From Bacteroidales bacterium (GTDB taxonomy: Bacteria; Bacteroidota; Bacteroidia; Bacteroidales; FEN-979), in NCBI GenBank assembly GCA_025355465.1, contig JANXZO010000033.1, positions 24,864 to 88,863 on the forward strand: 64,000 bases of DNA. Direction: 5' to 3'. A program made the translations under genes and the position numbers. The notes beneath the pieces are model-generated. The model did not search any database. It was given only the letters and a program-made list of their open reading frames with translations, and was not told where the DNA came from. Shown here one piece after another: positions 20,420 to 31,065 of the stretch. Numbering within the stretch: the first letter of the stretch is position 1; each line of letters starts with the position of its first letter.

Positions 20420-21081
20420 TTGCCAGGGACCTTATCACCACCTCCTTCACACCGCTCAGAACCTCTGATCCCGTTTCCTTTGCCATCACCCAGATGGAGG
20501 AGCTCAGGGTTTCTCACCTTCCCATTGTTAATGATGTGGAATTCCTGGGATTGATCTCTGATTCCGACATGCTCTCCATCAACGACCCGGAGGAGGAGAT
20601 CGGAAATTTACGCCGCCCCCTTTCCGGAGCTTATGTAACTGAAGGACAGCATATTTTTGAGGTGATGAAGGTGTTCGATTCGCTAAAACTTTCCGTACTC
20701 CCCGTTGTCAATGACAAAAACCATTACCTGGGTCTGATTACCCTGTCGCGGCTGTTGAAGGAGCTGACTTCCATTCTTGGTGTGGATAATCCCGGGGGTA
20801 TTATTGTGCTGGAGATCAACGATAAGGATTATACCCTCACAGAAATTGCACATATTGTTGAATCCAACGATGCGAAGATCCTAAACCTTTATGTTACCTC
20901 CTACCCGGATTCTACCCAGATTGATGTTACCCTGAAGATCAACAGGATCGATTTGGGACCGGTTTTGCAGACTTTCTTCCGGTACAATTACCTGGTTAAA
21001 GCCTCCTGGTCGCATGAAGACGCTTACAATGAAGGGTTGCGTGATCGATTCGATGCCTTGATGAACTACTTGAATATCTGA
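20416..21081 (+). CDS. CBS domain protein
   Basis: Two CBS repeats (PLRTSDPVSFAITQMEELRVSHLPIVND; VFDSLKLSVLPVVNDKNHYLGLIT); ATGA overlap with rsgA. Confidence 0.88.
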   Translation: MIARDLITTSFTPLRTSDPVSFAITQMEELRVSHLPIVNDVEFLGLISDSDMLSINDPEEEIGNLRRPLSGAYVTEGQHIFEVMKVFDSLKLSVLPVVNDKNHYLGLITLSRLLKELTSILGVDNPGGIIVLEINDKDYTLTEIAHIVESNDAKILNLYVTSYPDSTQIDVTLKINRIDLGPVLQTFFRYNYLVKASWSHEDAYNEGLRDRFDALMNYLNI

Positions 21082-21084
21082 CCG

Positions 21085-22533
21085 ATGGCGGCATCGATTC
21101 TGTCCCGGTCGGGTTCCCTGCTGATTTTCCTTCTTTTTTTATTGTTATCTGCCACACCCAGAGCAGCGGAATTGTCCTCTCCGGCGACAGATTCTGCAGA
21201 TATCGTGGTCATCAGAAAAATTTCCATTTCCGGAAACAAGCGCACGCTCGCCTCCATCATTCAAAGGGAACTCAAGTTTCGTGAAAATGACACACTTCCT
21301 GGCGGGGTTCTTCCCGGAATCCTGTTAACCAGTCGGGAAAACGTTTTCAACACACGTCTTTTCAACATTGTAACCCTTGATTCAACAATTGTTCCGGGCA
21401 CCCGTCTCGTGGATGTTTCTGTGGATGTGATTGAACGGTGGTATATCTGGCCGATTCCTTTTTTTGAGTTTGCAGACAGGAACTTCAATGTCTGGTGGGC
21501 GACGAAGGACCTTAGCCGGCTCACTTTCGGAATTGACCTAACCTTTTTTAATATGCGCGGACGGAATGAGTCGCTGGCCTTACTTGCCCACGTCGGGTAT
21601 GATCAGCTTTATGGATTTACCTATAAAATTCCCTACATTAACCGAAAACAGACCATTGGCCTGGGTTTTGGAGCCGGGGTTGAACTCAACCATGAAGTGG
21701 CCGTTGAGACGGTCGACAACAAGCCGGTCTACATCAAAGAACCTTCACGTTTCATGCGGCAGATGACCTTCGCTTTTGCAGAACTCACCTACAGGCCAAG
21801 CTTTTATACCCTTCACACCTTCAGGCTTGATTATAATTACAACTATTTTGCCGACACCGTGATGAAGGTTCCTGGTTTTGTTTTGAATAACGCAAACCTG
21901 CAACAGATCTTTTATATCTCCTATCAATATAAAAACGACCACCGCGACGTGCAATACTACCCCCTCAGGGGCTATTATTTTGATGTTGAGGTTGTTCACG
22001 CAATTCCCTATAATGTTGCACATGATTCATATATTCAGTCGAGTCTCCGCAAATACTGGCAAATTTATAACCGGTGGTACTGGGCATCAGGGTTAACGTG
22101 CAAAATCTCCTTTGAAAAGCAACAGCCCTATTATCTGCAGCGCGGATTGGGTTACGGAAGGGATTATATCCGGGGATATGAGTATTATGTGACGGACGGT
22201 CAGCATTTTGCTTTGTTGAAGAACAACCTGAAATTTGCCATCATTCCGGAACGGGTGATCCGGTTAGGGTTCATCCCTAGCCCGAAATTTAACACCATTC
22301 CCATCGCTTTGTATATCAATGCATTTTGTGATTTAGGTTATGTTTATAACTACCACAACGAAGCATCATCATACCGGCAAACATCCGGAAATACCCTGGA
22401 AAACACCTTGATGGCCGGTTATGGCGCCGGTCTTGATTTTGCCACTTACTACGATTTTGTGGTAAGGGTGGAATTCTCCATGAACGGGATTGGCAAGCCT
22501 GGTTTTTATCTCCATTTCATGGCTTCGATATAG
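21085..22533 (+). CDS. Outer-membrane POTRA/surface-antigen (BamA/TamA-like) beta-barrel protein
   Basis: Signal peptide, POTRA-like IRKISISGNKRTLASIIQREL, C-terminal barrel with GLGYGRDYIRGYEYYV. Confidence 0.82.
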   Translation: MAASILSRSGSLLIFLLFLLLSATPRAAELSSPATDSADIVVIRKISISGNKRTLASIIQRELKFRENDTLPGGVLPGILLTSRENVFNTRLFNIVTLDSTIVPGTRLVDVSVDVIERWYIWPIPFFEFADRNFNVWWATKDLSRLTFGIDLTFFNMRGRNESLALLAHVGYDQLYGFTYKIPYINRKQTIGLGFGAGVELNHEVAVETVDNKPVYIKEPSRFMRQMTFAFAELTYRPSFYTLHTFRLDYNYNYFADTVMKVPGFVLNNANLQQIFYISYQYKNDHRDVQYYPLRGYYFDVEVVHAIPYNVAHDSYIQSSLRKYWQIYNRWYWASGLTCKISFEKQQPYYLQRGLGYGRDYIRGYEYYVTDGQHFALLKNNLKFAIIPERVIRLGFIPSPKFNTIPIALYINAFCDLGYVYNYHNEASSYRQTSGNTLENTLMAGYGAGLDFATYYDFVVRVEFSMNGIGKPGFYLHFMASI

Positions 22534-22564
22534 CCACTGAAGTGATGAGAATCATAAAATGAAG

Positions 22565-22572
22565 TATCTTTG
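22565..22572 (+). promoter_or_regulatory. -7 element for nadK
   Basis: TATCTTTG upstream of ATG 22606. Confidence 0.45.
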
Positions 22573-22605
22573 CACCCTCATTTTCAGGGAAAAGTCTTTG
22601 TTGCC

Positions 22606-23484
22606 ATGAAAATTGCCCTTTTTGGTAAGAATGTCAATGCTACCATTATCCTGTTTATTCAGGAGATGATTGACAAATTACAGGAAAGTAACGGGGTTAC
22701 CCTGGTTTACCGGCCTTTCTTTGAAAATCTGGGTGGAAATGTGCAATTCCGTGAGATGCCGGAGTTTTTTTCATCGCCGGCTGAGATCAGGGGGAGGGTT
22801 GATTTTCTTTTCTCGATAGGTGGCGACGGAACCATGCTCGACGCGGTAGCTCTGGTAGGCGACTCAGGGATTCCGGTGGCAGGGATCAACCTTGGACGCC
22901 TCGGTTTTCTTTCCGGGATATCGAAAAATCATTTTATTCCTGCCATTGATGCGATCCTTGCCGGAAACTTTATCCTTGAAAAGCGCACCCTGATTCGCCT
23001 TGTTAGTCCTGACAACCTTTTCTATCCCGGCAATCTGGCGCTGAACGACCTGACCATTTTCAAGCCCAATGTGATGAACATGCTTATCATCAAAACATGG
23101 ATCAACGGGGACTTTCTTAATTCCTACTACGCCGACGGACTCATTGTGGCTACCCCGACGGGCTCTACAGCCTATTCGCTGAGTTGCACAGGGCCGATCA
23201 TTACGCCCGACTCTGAAAACTTCGTCATTACGCCGATCGCCAGCCATAATCTTACCGTTCGGCCCATTGTGGTGCGCGACGATTGCGAGATCAGGATCAG
23301 GGTAGAGGGGAAAGCCAGTGAATACGTGCTTAGTCTCGACTCCCGGATAGAGACCGTGGACACGAATGTTGAACTTGTTGTCCGTAAAGCTGAATTCAAG
23401 GTCAACTTGTTGCGTCTGGCCGACAAGAGTTTCTTTGAGACCCTGCGTGAAAAGATGAACTGGGGGCTGGATAGCCGGAGCTAA
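22606..23484 (+). CDS. nadK: NAD kinase
   Basis: SIGGDGTMLDAV, NLGRLGFL, ATPTGSTAYSLS; start MKIALFGKNV preferred over the listed 22570. Confidence 0.95.
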   Translation: MKIALFGKNVNATIILFIQEMIDKLQESNGVTLVYRPFFENLGGNVQFREMPEFFSSPAEIRGRVDFLFSIGGDGTMLDAVALVGDSGIPVAGINLGRLGFLSGISKNHFIPAIDAILAGNFILEKRTLIRLVSPDNLFYPGNLALNDLTIFKPNVMNMLIIKTWINGDFLNSYYADGLIVATPTGSTAYSLSCTGPIITPDSENFVITPIASHNLTVRPIVVRDDCEIRIRVEGKASEYVLSLDSRIETVDTNVELVVRKAEFKVNLLRLADKSFFETLREKMNWGLDSRS

Positions 23485-23525
23485 TTAAAAATCTTCCTGA
23501 AAAACTTTGGATTATCAAATAAAAT

Positions 23526-23540
23526 AACGTTTCAAACGTT
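23526..23540. promoter_or_regulatory. Perfect 15-bp dyad AACGTTT-C-AAACGTT
   Basis: Palindrome in the intergenic region between nadK and the DUF6089-like gene. Confidence 0.4.
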
Positions 23541-23586
23541 TAGGAAAGTTGATAAACATCATCGATTAACAGCATTAGATAGCGGC

Positions 23587-24393
23587 ATGCCCATTCAAAA
23601 ACTCAGGAAACTCCTGTTCCTTTTTATTCTTCTGGTTACTGTGTCTGCGGTCCGGTCGCAGGAGATGGAATTCGGTTTGATGGGTGGAGGTTCATATTAT
23701 CTTGGAGACCTTAACCCGGGAAAGCATTTTCTCAACACGCAGATTGCTTACGGGGCGCTGATAAGGTATAACATCGATACACGATGGTCAGTTAAGATAG
23801 CCGGCATGCGGGGAGAGGTGAAGGGAAGTTCGGCTTCCACGGCATTCCTGCCCGACCGAAACCTCAGCTTTTCCAGCCCTGTTACTGATATTTCCGTTGT
23901 TGCTGAATTTAATTTTATGCCCTATTTCACAGGCAGTAAAAGGAATGCAATATCGCCGTATATTTACGCCGGATTTTCCGTGTTCTTTTTTGAACCGGTT
24001 TCAGGTGGTTTTTCCTTGCGAAAACTTGGAACTGAAGGGCAGAATATCGGATATGAAGGAAGAAGTCCCTATTCGAACATGAGTTTTTCGATTCCGTTTG
24101 GTCTGGGCGCGAAATTTAGTTTGTCGCGCAGGCTGGGGATGCAGGTTTTTTGGGAGATGCATAAAACTTTTACCGACTACCTGGATGATGTAAGCACGAC
24201 GTATTACCTGAATGGTCGTTCCATATCGCCGAACGATACCGAAGGAATCATGTCGGATCCCACGCAGAACCATGACCCCGGCATGCAGCGGGGGAATTCG
24301 AAAAGCCAGGACTGGTTTGCCTTTTTCGGGGTATCCATAACATACAAATTTAACTTGACCGGAAAAAAACGCTGCCGGGATTTGAATCATTAG
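23587..24393 (+). CDS. DUF6089-like outer-membrane beta-barrel protein
   Basis: Signal peptide; MEFGLMGGGSYYLGDLNPGKHF and upstream-of-uppS position typical of this Bacteroidota family. Confidence 0.78.
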   Translation: MPIQKLRKLLFLFILLVTVSAVRSQEMEFGLMGGGSYYLGDLNPGKHFLNTQIAYGALIRYNIDTRWSVKIAGMRGEVKGSSASTAFLPDRNLSFSSPVTDISVVAEFNFMPYFTGSKRNAISPYIYAGFSVFFFEPVSGGFSLRKLGTEGQNIGYEGRSPYSNMSFSIPFGLGAKFSLSRRLGMQVFWEMHKTFTDYLDDVSTTYYLNGRSISPNDTEGIMSDPTQNHDPGMQRGNSKSQDWFAFFGVSITYKFNLTGKKRCRDLNH

Positions 24394-24412
24394 AAAACCG
24401 GGAACGAGCAGG

Positions 24413-25177
24413 ATGGATTTAAGGGACCAGATAAACAGAAAGAAGCTGCCGCTGCATGTTGCCGTGATCATGGACGGTAACGGCCGCTGGGCCAGGAGGC
24501 GCGGTTTTGCCCGCACCCTCGGCCATGAACGGGGAGTAGATGCCGTGCGCAACACGGTGGAGGCTGCGGCAGAGATTGGCATCAAATTCCTCACGATGTA
24601 TGCCTTTTCAACCGAGAACTGGAAGCGCCCGAAATACGAAATTGACGCCCTGATGCGGATCCTGGTCAATTCGCTGAACGGCGAAATGAAGACCCTGATG
24701 GATAACAACATCCAGCTCAAAGCCATCGGTGATCTTAAAAGTCTGCCCACCAAGAGTTACCGGGAACTGATGAAAGCCATCGACGAAACGTCGGGCAATT
24801 CGGGCCTGACTCTTCTCCTGGCACTCAGCTACAGTGCAAGATGGGAACTCCTCGAAGCAACACGGGCCATTTCCCGCCAGGTTCAGCTTGGCGATCTCAA
24901 ACCCGAAGATATATCGCTTAACACCATTATTGCAAACCTTGCTACAGGCACGATACCGGATCCCGAACTACTGATCAGAACCAGTGGTGAACACCGGATC
25001 AGTAATTTTCTCCTGTGGCAGATTGCCTATTCCGAACTCTACTTTACCAGCACGCTCTGGCCCGATTTCGGCAAGGACGATTTTTACAAGGCCATTATCG
25101 ATTTCCAGAACAGGGAACGGAGATTTGGTCTGACCAGTGAACAGATCAATGAATTGGAACTAAAAATACGAAAATAG
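24413..25177 (+). CDS. uppS: Isoprenyl (undecaprenyl diphosphate) synthase
   Basis: HVAVIMDGNGRWARRRG, YAFSTENWKRP, PDPELLIRTSGEHRISNFLLWQ. Confidence 0.97.
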   Translation: MDLRDQINRKKLPLHVAVIMDGNGRWARRRGFARTLGHERGVDAVRNTVEAAAEIGIKFLTMYAFSTENWKRPKYEIDALMRILVNSLNGEMKTLMDNNIQLKAIGDLKSLPTKSYRELMKAIDETSGNSGLTLLLALSYSARWELLEATRAISRQVQLGDLKPEDISLNTIIANLATGTIPDPELLIRTSGEHRISNFLLWQIAYSELYFTSTLWPDFGKDDFYKAIIDFQNRERRFGLTSEQINELELKIRK

Positions 25178-25183
25178 ACCCGG

Positions 25184-27808
25184 ATGAGACTCCGTTACCT
25201 TATATTTCTGCTCTTTATATACCTGTTAGCTTCCCAGCCACTGCATGCCCAGATTTCGATCGGTCAGAATGAAGTAACGGATTATAACACCCCGAAAGAT
25301 TACTACCTTGGCGGGGTGACCGTAAGCGGGGTGAAATACCTCGACGGGAATGTTCTGGTCATGCTCTCCGGCCTTACCATCGGTGATAAGATGAAAGTTC
25401 CCGGTGATAAAATTTCGAGAGCCATCCGCAAACTATGGGAGCAGGGACTATTCGAGGAGGTCAGTATCTCAGTGAGCAAAGTGGTTGATGACCAGGTATT
25501 TCTCGACATTCATCTGAAGGAGCGTCCCCGCCTGTCCAAATTTCAGTTCACCGGGATTAAAAAATCCGATGCCGACGACATCCGAGAAAAGATCAGGTTG
25601 GTAAAGGGCGACTATGTCACAGATAACCTGATCATCAAGACAAAGAATATCATCAGCAAGTTTTACCACGACAAAGGCTTCCTCAATGCTTCGGTCAATA
25701 TTGTTGAACGTCGCGACACCACGGCGGTAAATGAGGTAACCCTGATCATCAACATCGAAAAGAACGAAAAGGTTAAGGTTTATGACATCACCCTTCACGG
25801 AAACAAAACGATTTCGGAAGAACTGCTTATTGCCACTTTTAAAAAGACCAAGGAAAAAAGTGTATTCAACCCGATGAACGACATCGAAGAGGCAATTGCT
25901 CAGTCGGCCGTGTCAGTGGCCAAAACCGACTTCGTTGATGTGGCCAACATCATGGGTAAACACGTGATGGACAATGTGAAGATCAGAATCTTCAAGTCCT
26001 CTAAATTTATCGATGAAGATTACCAGGAGGATAAGAAAACCCTGATCGCCAAGTACAATTCACTGGGCTATCGCGATGCCAGGATTCTTCGGGATTCCAT
26101 TTCCAAAAATGAGGACAATACCATCAACATTGACCTGTGGATTGAAGAGGGACCGAAATATTATATCCGCAGCATCACATGGGTAGGAAATACCAAATAC
26201 AACTCGGGTTTTCTCGATCGGATCATCAAGATCAGGAAAGGAGATATTTACGATCAGGATGCACTGGAGCAATCTCTCACATACAACCCGAACGGCGCCG
26301 ATGTCAGGTCGCTGTATATGGACGACGGCTACCTTTTCTTCGATGTTCAACCGGTGGAAACAAGAGTTGAAAACGATTCCATCGACCTGGAAATCAGGAT
26401 GCATGAAGGAAAGCAGGCAACCATCAGCAAAGTCACCATTAAGGGAAATACCAAAACCAACGACCATGTTGCGCTGCGTGAAGTGCAGACCCGGCCCGGT
26501 CAGCTCTTCAGCCGCGACAGACTGATAAGGTCGCAACGCCAGCTTGCCCAGTTAAAATATTTTGACGCCGAGAAGCTTGCCCCAAACGTCAATCCCAACC
26601 CGGAAGACGGAACGGTAGATATCGGCTATGATGTTACTGAGACCTCGGCCGACCAGATCGAGCTTTCCGGGGGGTGGGGGTATGGCCGTATCATCGGAAC
26701 CCTCGGCTTGTCGTTCAACAATTTTTCGCTTCGCAACATTGTTAACCTGAAGGCCTGGAAGCCGATACCCGCCGGCGACGGACAAAAACTCAGTCTGCGG
26801 TTTCAGACTTACGGAGCGGGCTATTTCAGTTACAGTTTCTCCTTCACCGAACCCTGGCTGGGCGGAAGAAAACCGCTGTCGCTCAGTGTTTCCTACTTTC
26901 ATTCGCGTTACACAAACGGCCTGGCCAACAACGATCCCAACTATGGTTATTTCAAGATCGACGGGATCTCCCTGGGGCTTGGAACGCAACTTCGCTGGCC
27001 CGATGACTATTTTTCGCTGGTTCAGAGTATCAACTACAACCGGTATAACACCAAAAACTACTCACAGATATTTGCTTTCGGAGGCGGTAACGGGGTTTAC
27101 AATGCCCTGAGCTACGGCATCGAACTTTCACGCAACTCGGTCGATGCCCCCATTTTTGCACGCAGCGGATCGCAGTTCTCTATCAATCTTGAACTTACGC
27201 CGCCCTATTCCTGGTTCAAGGGCAATGTTGACTATAGCTCCATGCCGGCCAACGAAAAGTTTAAAATGGTGGAGTATTATAAGATCAAATTCAAGGGTGC
27301 CTGGTATATCAACCTCATCGATAAACTTGTGCTGAATCCCCGGGTTCAGTTCGGATACCTCGGGACCTATACTGCTGCACTCGGAGTTACTCCTTTTGAA
27401 CGCTTCTACCTCGGAGGCGACGGTCTGACGGGCTACAACAACATGGATGGACGGGAACTGATCGGGATGCGGGGTTATACCAATAATTCACTGACACCGC
27501 TGTACCCCCTTACCATCGGCGGAACCGTGTACACAAAATATACCTTTGAGTTACGGTACCCGGTATCGTTAAATCCGAATGCAACCATCTTTGCACTTAC
27601 CTTTCTTGAAGCAGGTAATGACTGGCTGTACTGGGATAATTTCAACCCCTTTAATGTTTACCGTTCGGTGGGATTTGGAGTACGTGTGTTTCTTCCCATG
27701 TTCGGACTGCTTGGACTTGACTGGGGTTACGGCCTCGATGCTGTTCCCGGATCACCCGGGGCAAACGGCGGACAGTTCCACTTCTCAATCAACTCATCCA
27801 TCGATTAG
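25184..27808 (+). CDS. bamA: Outer membrane protein assembly factor BamA
   Basis: Several POTRA repeats and a C-terminal barrel with YLGGDGLTGYNNMDGRELIGMRGY. Confidence 0.95.
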   Translation: MRLRYLIFLLFIYLLASQPLHAQISIGQNEVTDYNTPKDYYLGGVTVSGVKYLDGNVLVMLSGLTIGDKMKVPGDKISRAIRKLWEQGLFEEVSISVSKVVDDQVFLDIHLKERPRLSKFQFTGIKKSDADDIREKIRLVKGDYVTDNLIIKTKNIISKFYHDKGFLNASVNIVERRDTTAVNEVTLIINIEKNEKVKVYDITLHGNKTISEELLIATFKKTKEKSVFNPMNDIEEAIAQSAVSVAKTDFVDVANIMGKHVMDNVKIRIFKSSKFIDEDYQEDKKTLIAKYNSLGYRDARILRDSISKNEDNTINIDLWIEEGPKYYIRSITWVGNTKYNSGFLDRIIKIRKGDIYDQDALEQSLTYNPNGADVRSLYMDDGYLFFDVQPVETRVENDSIDLEIRMHEGKQATISKVTIKGNTKTNDHVALREVQTRPGQLFSRDRLIRSQRQLAQLKYFDAEKLAPNVNPNPEDGTVDIGYDVTETSADQIELSGGWGYGRIIGTLGLSFNNFSLRNIVNLKAWKPIPAGDGQKLSLRFQTYGAGYFSYSFSFTEPWLGGRKPLSLSVSYFHSRYTNGLANNDPNYGYFKIDGISLGLGTQLRWPDDYFSLVQSINYNRYNTKNYSQIFAFGGGNGVYNALSYGIELSRNSVDAPIFARSGSQFSINLELTPPYSWFKGNVDYSSMPANEKFKMVEYYKIKFKGAWYINLIDKLVLNPRVQFGYLGTYTAALGVTPFERFYLGGDGLTGYNNMDGRELIGMRGYTNNSLTPLYPLTIGGTVYTKYTFELRYPVSLNPNATIFALTFLEAGNDWLYWDNFNPFNVYRSVGFGVRVFLPMFGLLGLDWGYGLDAVPGSPGANGGQFHFSINSSID

Positions 27809-27865
27809 AAAGTATTGGAATGGTGATTTTCCGGCTTGGTTAATGTAAAAAACAAGATTAAAATT

Positions 27866-28474
27866 ATGAAAATGAAAAAGCTGATAACAACAATGGTGGC
27901 AATTGTTTTCTCAGTTGCCATGGTGCATGCACAGAAGTTTTCTTATGTGGATACACAGTATATTCTCGACAACATCCCTGAATTTACCGAAGCCCAGGCC
28001 CAGCTGGATGAGATTTCGGCTACCTGGCAGAAGGAGATTGAACTTAAATTCGCCGAAGTCGACAAGATGTATAAGGATTACCAGGTTCAATCGGTCCTGT
28101 TGCCGGAGGATATGAAAAAGAAGAAGGAGCAGGAGATCACCGACAAGGAAAAGGAAGCCAAGGCGCTGCAGCGCACACGTTTCGGCAAAGATGGCGACCT
28201 TTTTAAGAAGCGCCAGGAACTTGTCAAGCCTATTCAGGAGAAGATTTACAATGCTATCCAGGAGATCGCCAACAACAACAATTACGCGGTGGTATTCGAC
28301 AAAGGCGGTAGCTTGACCATGATGTATGCGAACCCCAAATACGATATCAGCGATGAAGTACTTGATCAGCTTGGGGCGAGTTTAAGCGGACGTAAAAAGG
28401 GCAAAGCCGAACCCGGAGCCCCGGCCGGAGGCGGTACAGGCGCCGGTACTGACCCGAAGAGCGGAAAAAAATAA
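27866..28474 (+). CDS. OmpH/Skp family periplasmic chaperone (copy 1)
   Basis: Signal peptide, FSYVDTQYILDNIPEFTEAQAQLDE coiled coil; ATG 27866. Confidence 0.92.
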   Translation: MKMKKLITTMVAIVFSVAMVHAQKFSYVDTQYILDNIPEFTEAQAQLDEISATWQKEIELKFAEVDKMYKDYQVQSVLLPEDMKKKKEQEITDKEKEAKALQRTRFGKDGDLFKKRQELVKPIQEKIYNAIQEIANNNNYAVVFDKGGSLTMMYANPKYDISDEVLDQLGASLSGRKKGKAEPGAPAGGGTGAGTDPKSGKK

Positions 28475-28512
28475 GCAAATGCCCACCCTCTTGAGATTAA
28501 AGAAAATTTTCT

Positions 28513-28520
28513 TAATTTTG
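28513..28520 (+). promoter_or_regulatory. -7 element for the second ompH
   Basis: TAATTTTG, 34 nt upstream of ATG 28554. Confidence 0.4.
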
Positions 28521-28553
28521 TATCCCTTAATTGTAGTATAAACCATTTAACCA

Positions 28554-29078
28554 GTGAAAATGAAAAAATTAGCTAAAATCTTTGCCGTTGTTGCGTTAAT
28601 TATCAGTTGTTCTTTTGCAACACAGGCACAATCTACCCCCAAGATCGGATACATAGATTTCAATACGCTGCTGGCTGCTATGCCCGGAATCGACTCTGTC
28701 AAGATCAAATTGCAGAAATACCAGCAGTCACTGAGCGACCAGATGGACGCCATGAAAGGTGAGTTTGAAAATAAATACCAGGATTATCAGAATACCTCCG
28801 CCGGTCTGTCAGACCTGATCAAACAAACGAAGGAAAAAGAACTTTCCGATCTGCAGGGTCGTATCGATGCATTCCAGCAAAAGGCCAACCAGGATCTCCA
28901 GGCAAAGCAGCAGGAACTCGTTGCTCCATTCATCGAAAAGGCAAAGGGTGCAGTCAGAGAAATTGCCAAGGAGGGAAAATACACGTATGTTCTGAATGCA
29001 ATTGAAGATGTGGTGTTATATAAAGAGGAGAGTGAAGATATGATGCCAGCCGTAAAGAAAAAACTGGGCATACAGTAA
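28554..29078 (+). CDS. OmpH/Skp family periplasmic chaperone (copy 2)
   Basis: Signal peptide, IGYIDFNTLLAAMPGIDSVKIKLQKYQQSLSDQ coiled coil. Confidence 0.92.
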   Translation: MKMKKLAKIFAVVALIISCSFATQAQSTPKIGYIDFNTLLAAMPGIDSVKIKLQKYQQSLSDQMDAMKGEFENKYQDYQNTSAGLSDLIKQTKEKELSDLQGRIDAFQQKANQDLQAKQQELVAPFIEKAKGAVREIAKEGKYTYVLNAIEDVVLYKEESEDMMPAVKKKLGIQ

Positions 29079-29093
29079 ACAGGAACTTCTTAG

Positions 29094-29129
29094 AAAGAGC
29101 CGGCAACTGTAAATAGTGCCGGCTTTTTT
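29094..29129 (+). terminator. Intrinsic terminator after ompH copy 2
   Basis: AGCCGGCA-N11-TGCCGGCT stem followed by TTTTT. Confidence 0.88.
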
Positions 29130-29204
29130 ATTTGCATTACGTTTTTTCCGTTAAATTTGATGCAGATATCCCGGGGCTCCCATCCTTAAACAATCTGCAA
29201 TCTC

Positions 29205-30815
29205 ATGCCCTGGCTGAATCCTTCCCAAATGATAAGAACACTTTCCCTTTTTTTAATATCCTTCCTGCTTTTGAACTCAGGAGTTCGGAGTCAGCAAATG
29301 GTGGTTTCAACGGCAACGTCTGTAATTACTCCACAACTCCTTCAGGAATATATCGGATACCTGGCTTCCGATTCAATGAAGGGTCGCAATACGCCCAGTC
29401 CTGGTCTCGATTCGGCGGCAGTCTACATCGCCGGCCATTTTAAATCATCCGGGCTGAAACCCCTGAATGGCAGTTATTATCAGGATCTCGATTTTTGTTA
29501 CTTCAACCTGGCGGAAGGCAGCGCATTGACCCTAACGGGAGCCGATGGAGTAAAGGAGTTTACATTAAAGAATGATTTTGTTCCCTATGATATGACCGGT
29601 AACGGATCGTTGGCGGCGCAGGTTGTATTTGCAGGCTATGGAATTACCGCCCCGCAATTTAACTACGATGATTACCAGGGGATTGAGGTAAAGGGAAAGA
29701 TCGTATTGATTCTCAGGCAGGAGCCGGGGCAAACAGATTCGACCCGGAAGGAATTCGGCGGGAAGGATCTTACGAAATATGCCGGCCTGGCAGAAAAGCA
29801 GAAAAGAGCTGCGGAACTTGGAGCCGCCGGAATCCTCGTAGTATCCGGTCCGTTGAACTATACTTCGATGCGGCCACGCGGGTTCCCATGGCCTTCACTT
29901 TCGAAAACCATCCCCCATGATGTGTTGCCGCTGCACCGGTGTACAGAGGATCCGGCCAAAATTCCCATGGTACAGGTAGGTGAAAAGGTGATTGTCGCAT
30001 TGTTTGGCAGCACAGATTCGTTGCGGCGAATTCAGCAACTTATCGAAACAACCATGAAGCCCCATTCTTTCACCGTCGGGAACAAAACGATGGACCTGAA
30101 AGTTGGGCTCACGAAAACTCCGCTGGGAGGTCGCAACGTAATTGGTTACCTTGAGGGATCTGACCCGGAGCTGAAGAAAGAGGCCATTGTTATCGGAGCA
30201 CATTATGATCACGTTGGGTTTATCGAAAGCGCCAAACCCGATACAGACTATATTTATAACGGCGCCGACGACAATGCTTCCGGTACGTCAGGCGTTATTG
30301 CCCTTGCCAAAGCCTTTGCGGCCATGCCGGAAAAGCCGAAACGGAGTGTTATTTTCATGGCTTACGCAGGTGAGGAGAAGGGTTTGCTCGGATCAGCAAC
30401 CTATGTGGGTAATCCATTATGGCCGCTAAAGGAAACCATGGCCATGCTTAACCTCGACATGATCAGCCGCAATCACCCCGATTCCCTTGAAATCATCGGC
30501 GCCCGGCAGAATCCAGACCTTGCAAAGATCATCCGTAAACAAAATAAGAAGATCGGATTTATCCTGGAGGAGAGCAAGGGTAAATCAATGGGCGGAGGGA
30601 GTGACCACTATAACTTTTACAAGAAAGAGATCCCCGACATCTTTTTCTTCGCAGGCTTGCACAAGGATTATCACCAGGTTGGCGACAACCCAGACAAGAT
30701 CGATGCCGGTAAAGCAGCAAGAGTATCGCGACTGGCATTCCTTACGGCGTGGTACCTGGCCAACGACAAGAAACACTACAAACTGATTTCCGGAAAAGGT
30801 GATGACGACGAATAG
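29205..30815 (+). CDS. Secreted M28 family metallopeptidase with PA-like domain
   Basis: VIGAHYDHVGF, NGADDNASGTSGVIALAK, YAGEEKGLLGS; true start may be 29232 (MIRTLSLFLIS). Confidence 0.9.
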   Translation: MPWLNPSQMIRTLSLFLISFLLLNSGVRSQQMVVSTATSVITPQLLQEYIGYLASDSMKGRNTPSPGLDSAAVYIAGHFKSSGLKPLNGSYYQDLDFCYFNLAEGSALTLTGADGVKEFTLKNDFVPYDMTGNGSLAAQVVFAGYGITAPQFNYDDYQGIEVKGKIVLILRQEPGQTDSTRKEFGGKDLTKYAGLAEKQKRAAELGAAGILVVSGPLNYTSMRPRGFPWPSLSKTIPHDVLPLHRCTEDPAKIPMVQVGEKVIVALFGSTDSLRRIQQLIETTMKPHSFTVGNKTMDLKVGLTKTPLGGRNVIGYLEGSDPELKKEAIVIGAHYDHVGFIESAKPDTDYIYNGADDNASGTSGVIALAKAFAAMPEKPKRSVIFMAYAGEEKGLLGSATYVGNPLWPLKETMAMLNLDMISRNHPDSLEIIGARQNPDLAKIIRKQNKKIGFILEESKGKSMGGGSDHYNFYKKEIPDIFFFAGLHKDYHQVGDNPDKIDAGKAARVSRLAFLTAWYLANDKKHYKLISGKGDDDE

Positions 30816-30839
30816 GAATAATTCACAATAACTGAAACC

Positions 30840-31034
30840 ATGGAGCAAGAAAACGAAATTATCGCAGAAGTGATGAAAAATGGCCCTTTGCTGATACACG
30901 GCAACATTACAGTAAAGGACAAGGAGGGCAACGAGTCGAAACGGGAGAACGTGACCGCCTTCTGCCGGTGCGGAGTTTCCAAAAATAAACCCTACTGCGA
31001 CGGGGCACACTACAATATCAACTTTAAAGGATAA
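30840..31034 (+). CDS. CDGSH iron-sulfur domain protein
   Basis: FCRCGVSKNKPYCDGAH. Confidence 0.92.
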   Translation: MEQENEIIAEVMKNGPLLIHGNITVKDKEGNESKRENVTAFCRCGVSKNKPYCDGAHYNINFKG

Positions 31035-31065
31035 AATCAATAACCCGATCACATAAATCCTGATT

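Noticed and set aside
24001-24753. 250-aa minus ORF
   Set aside because: Spans antisense of the DUF6089-like gene and uppS; composition atypical of a real protein
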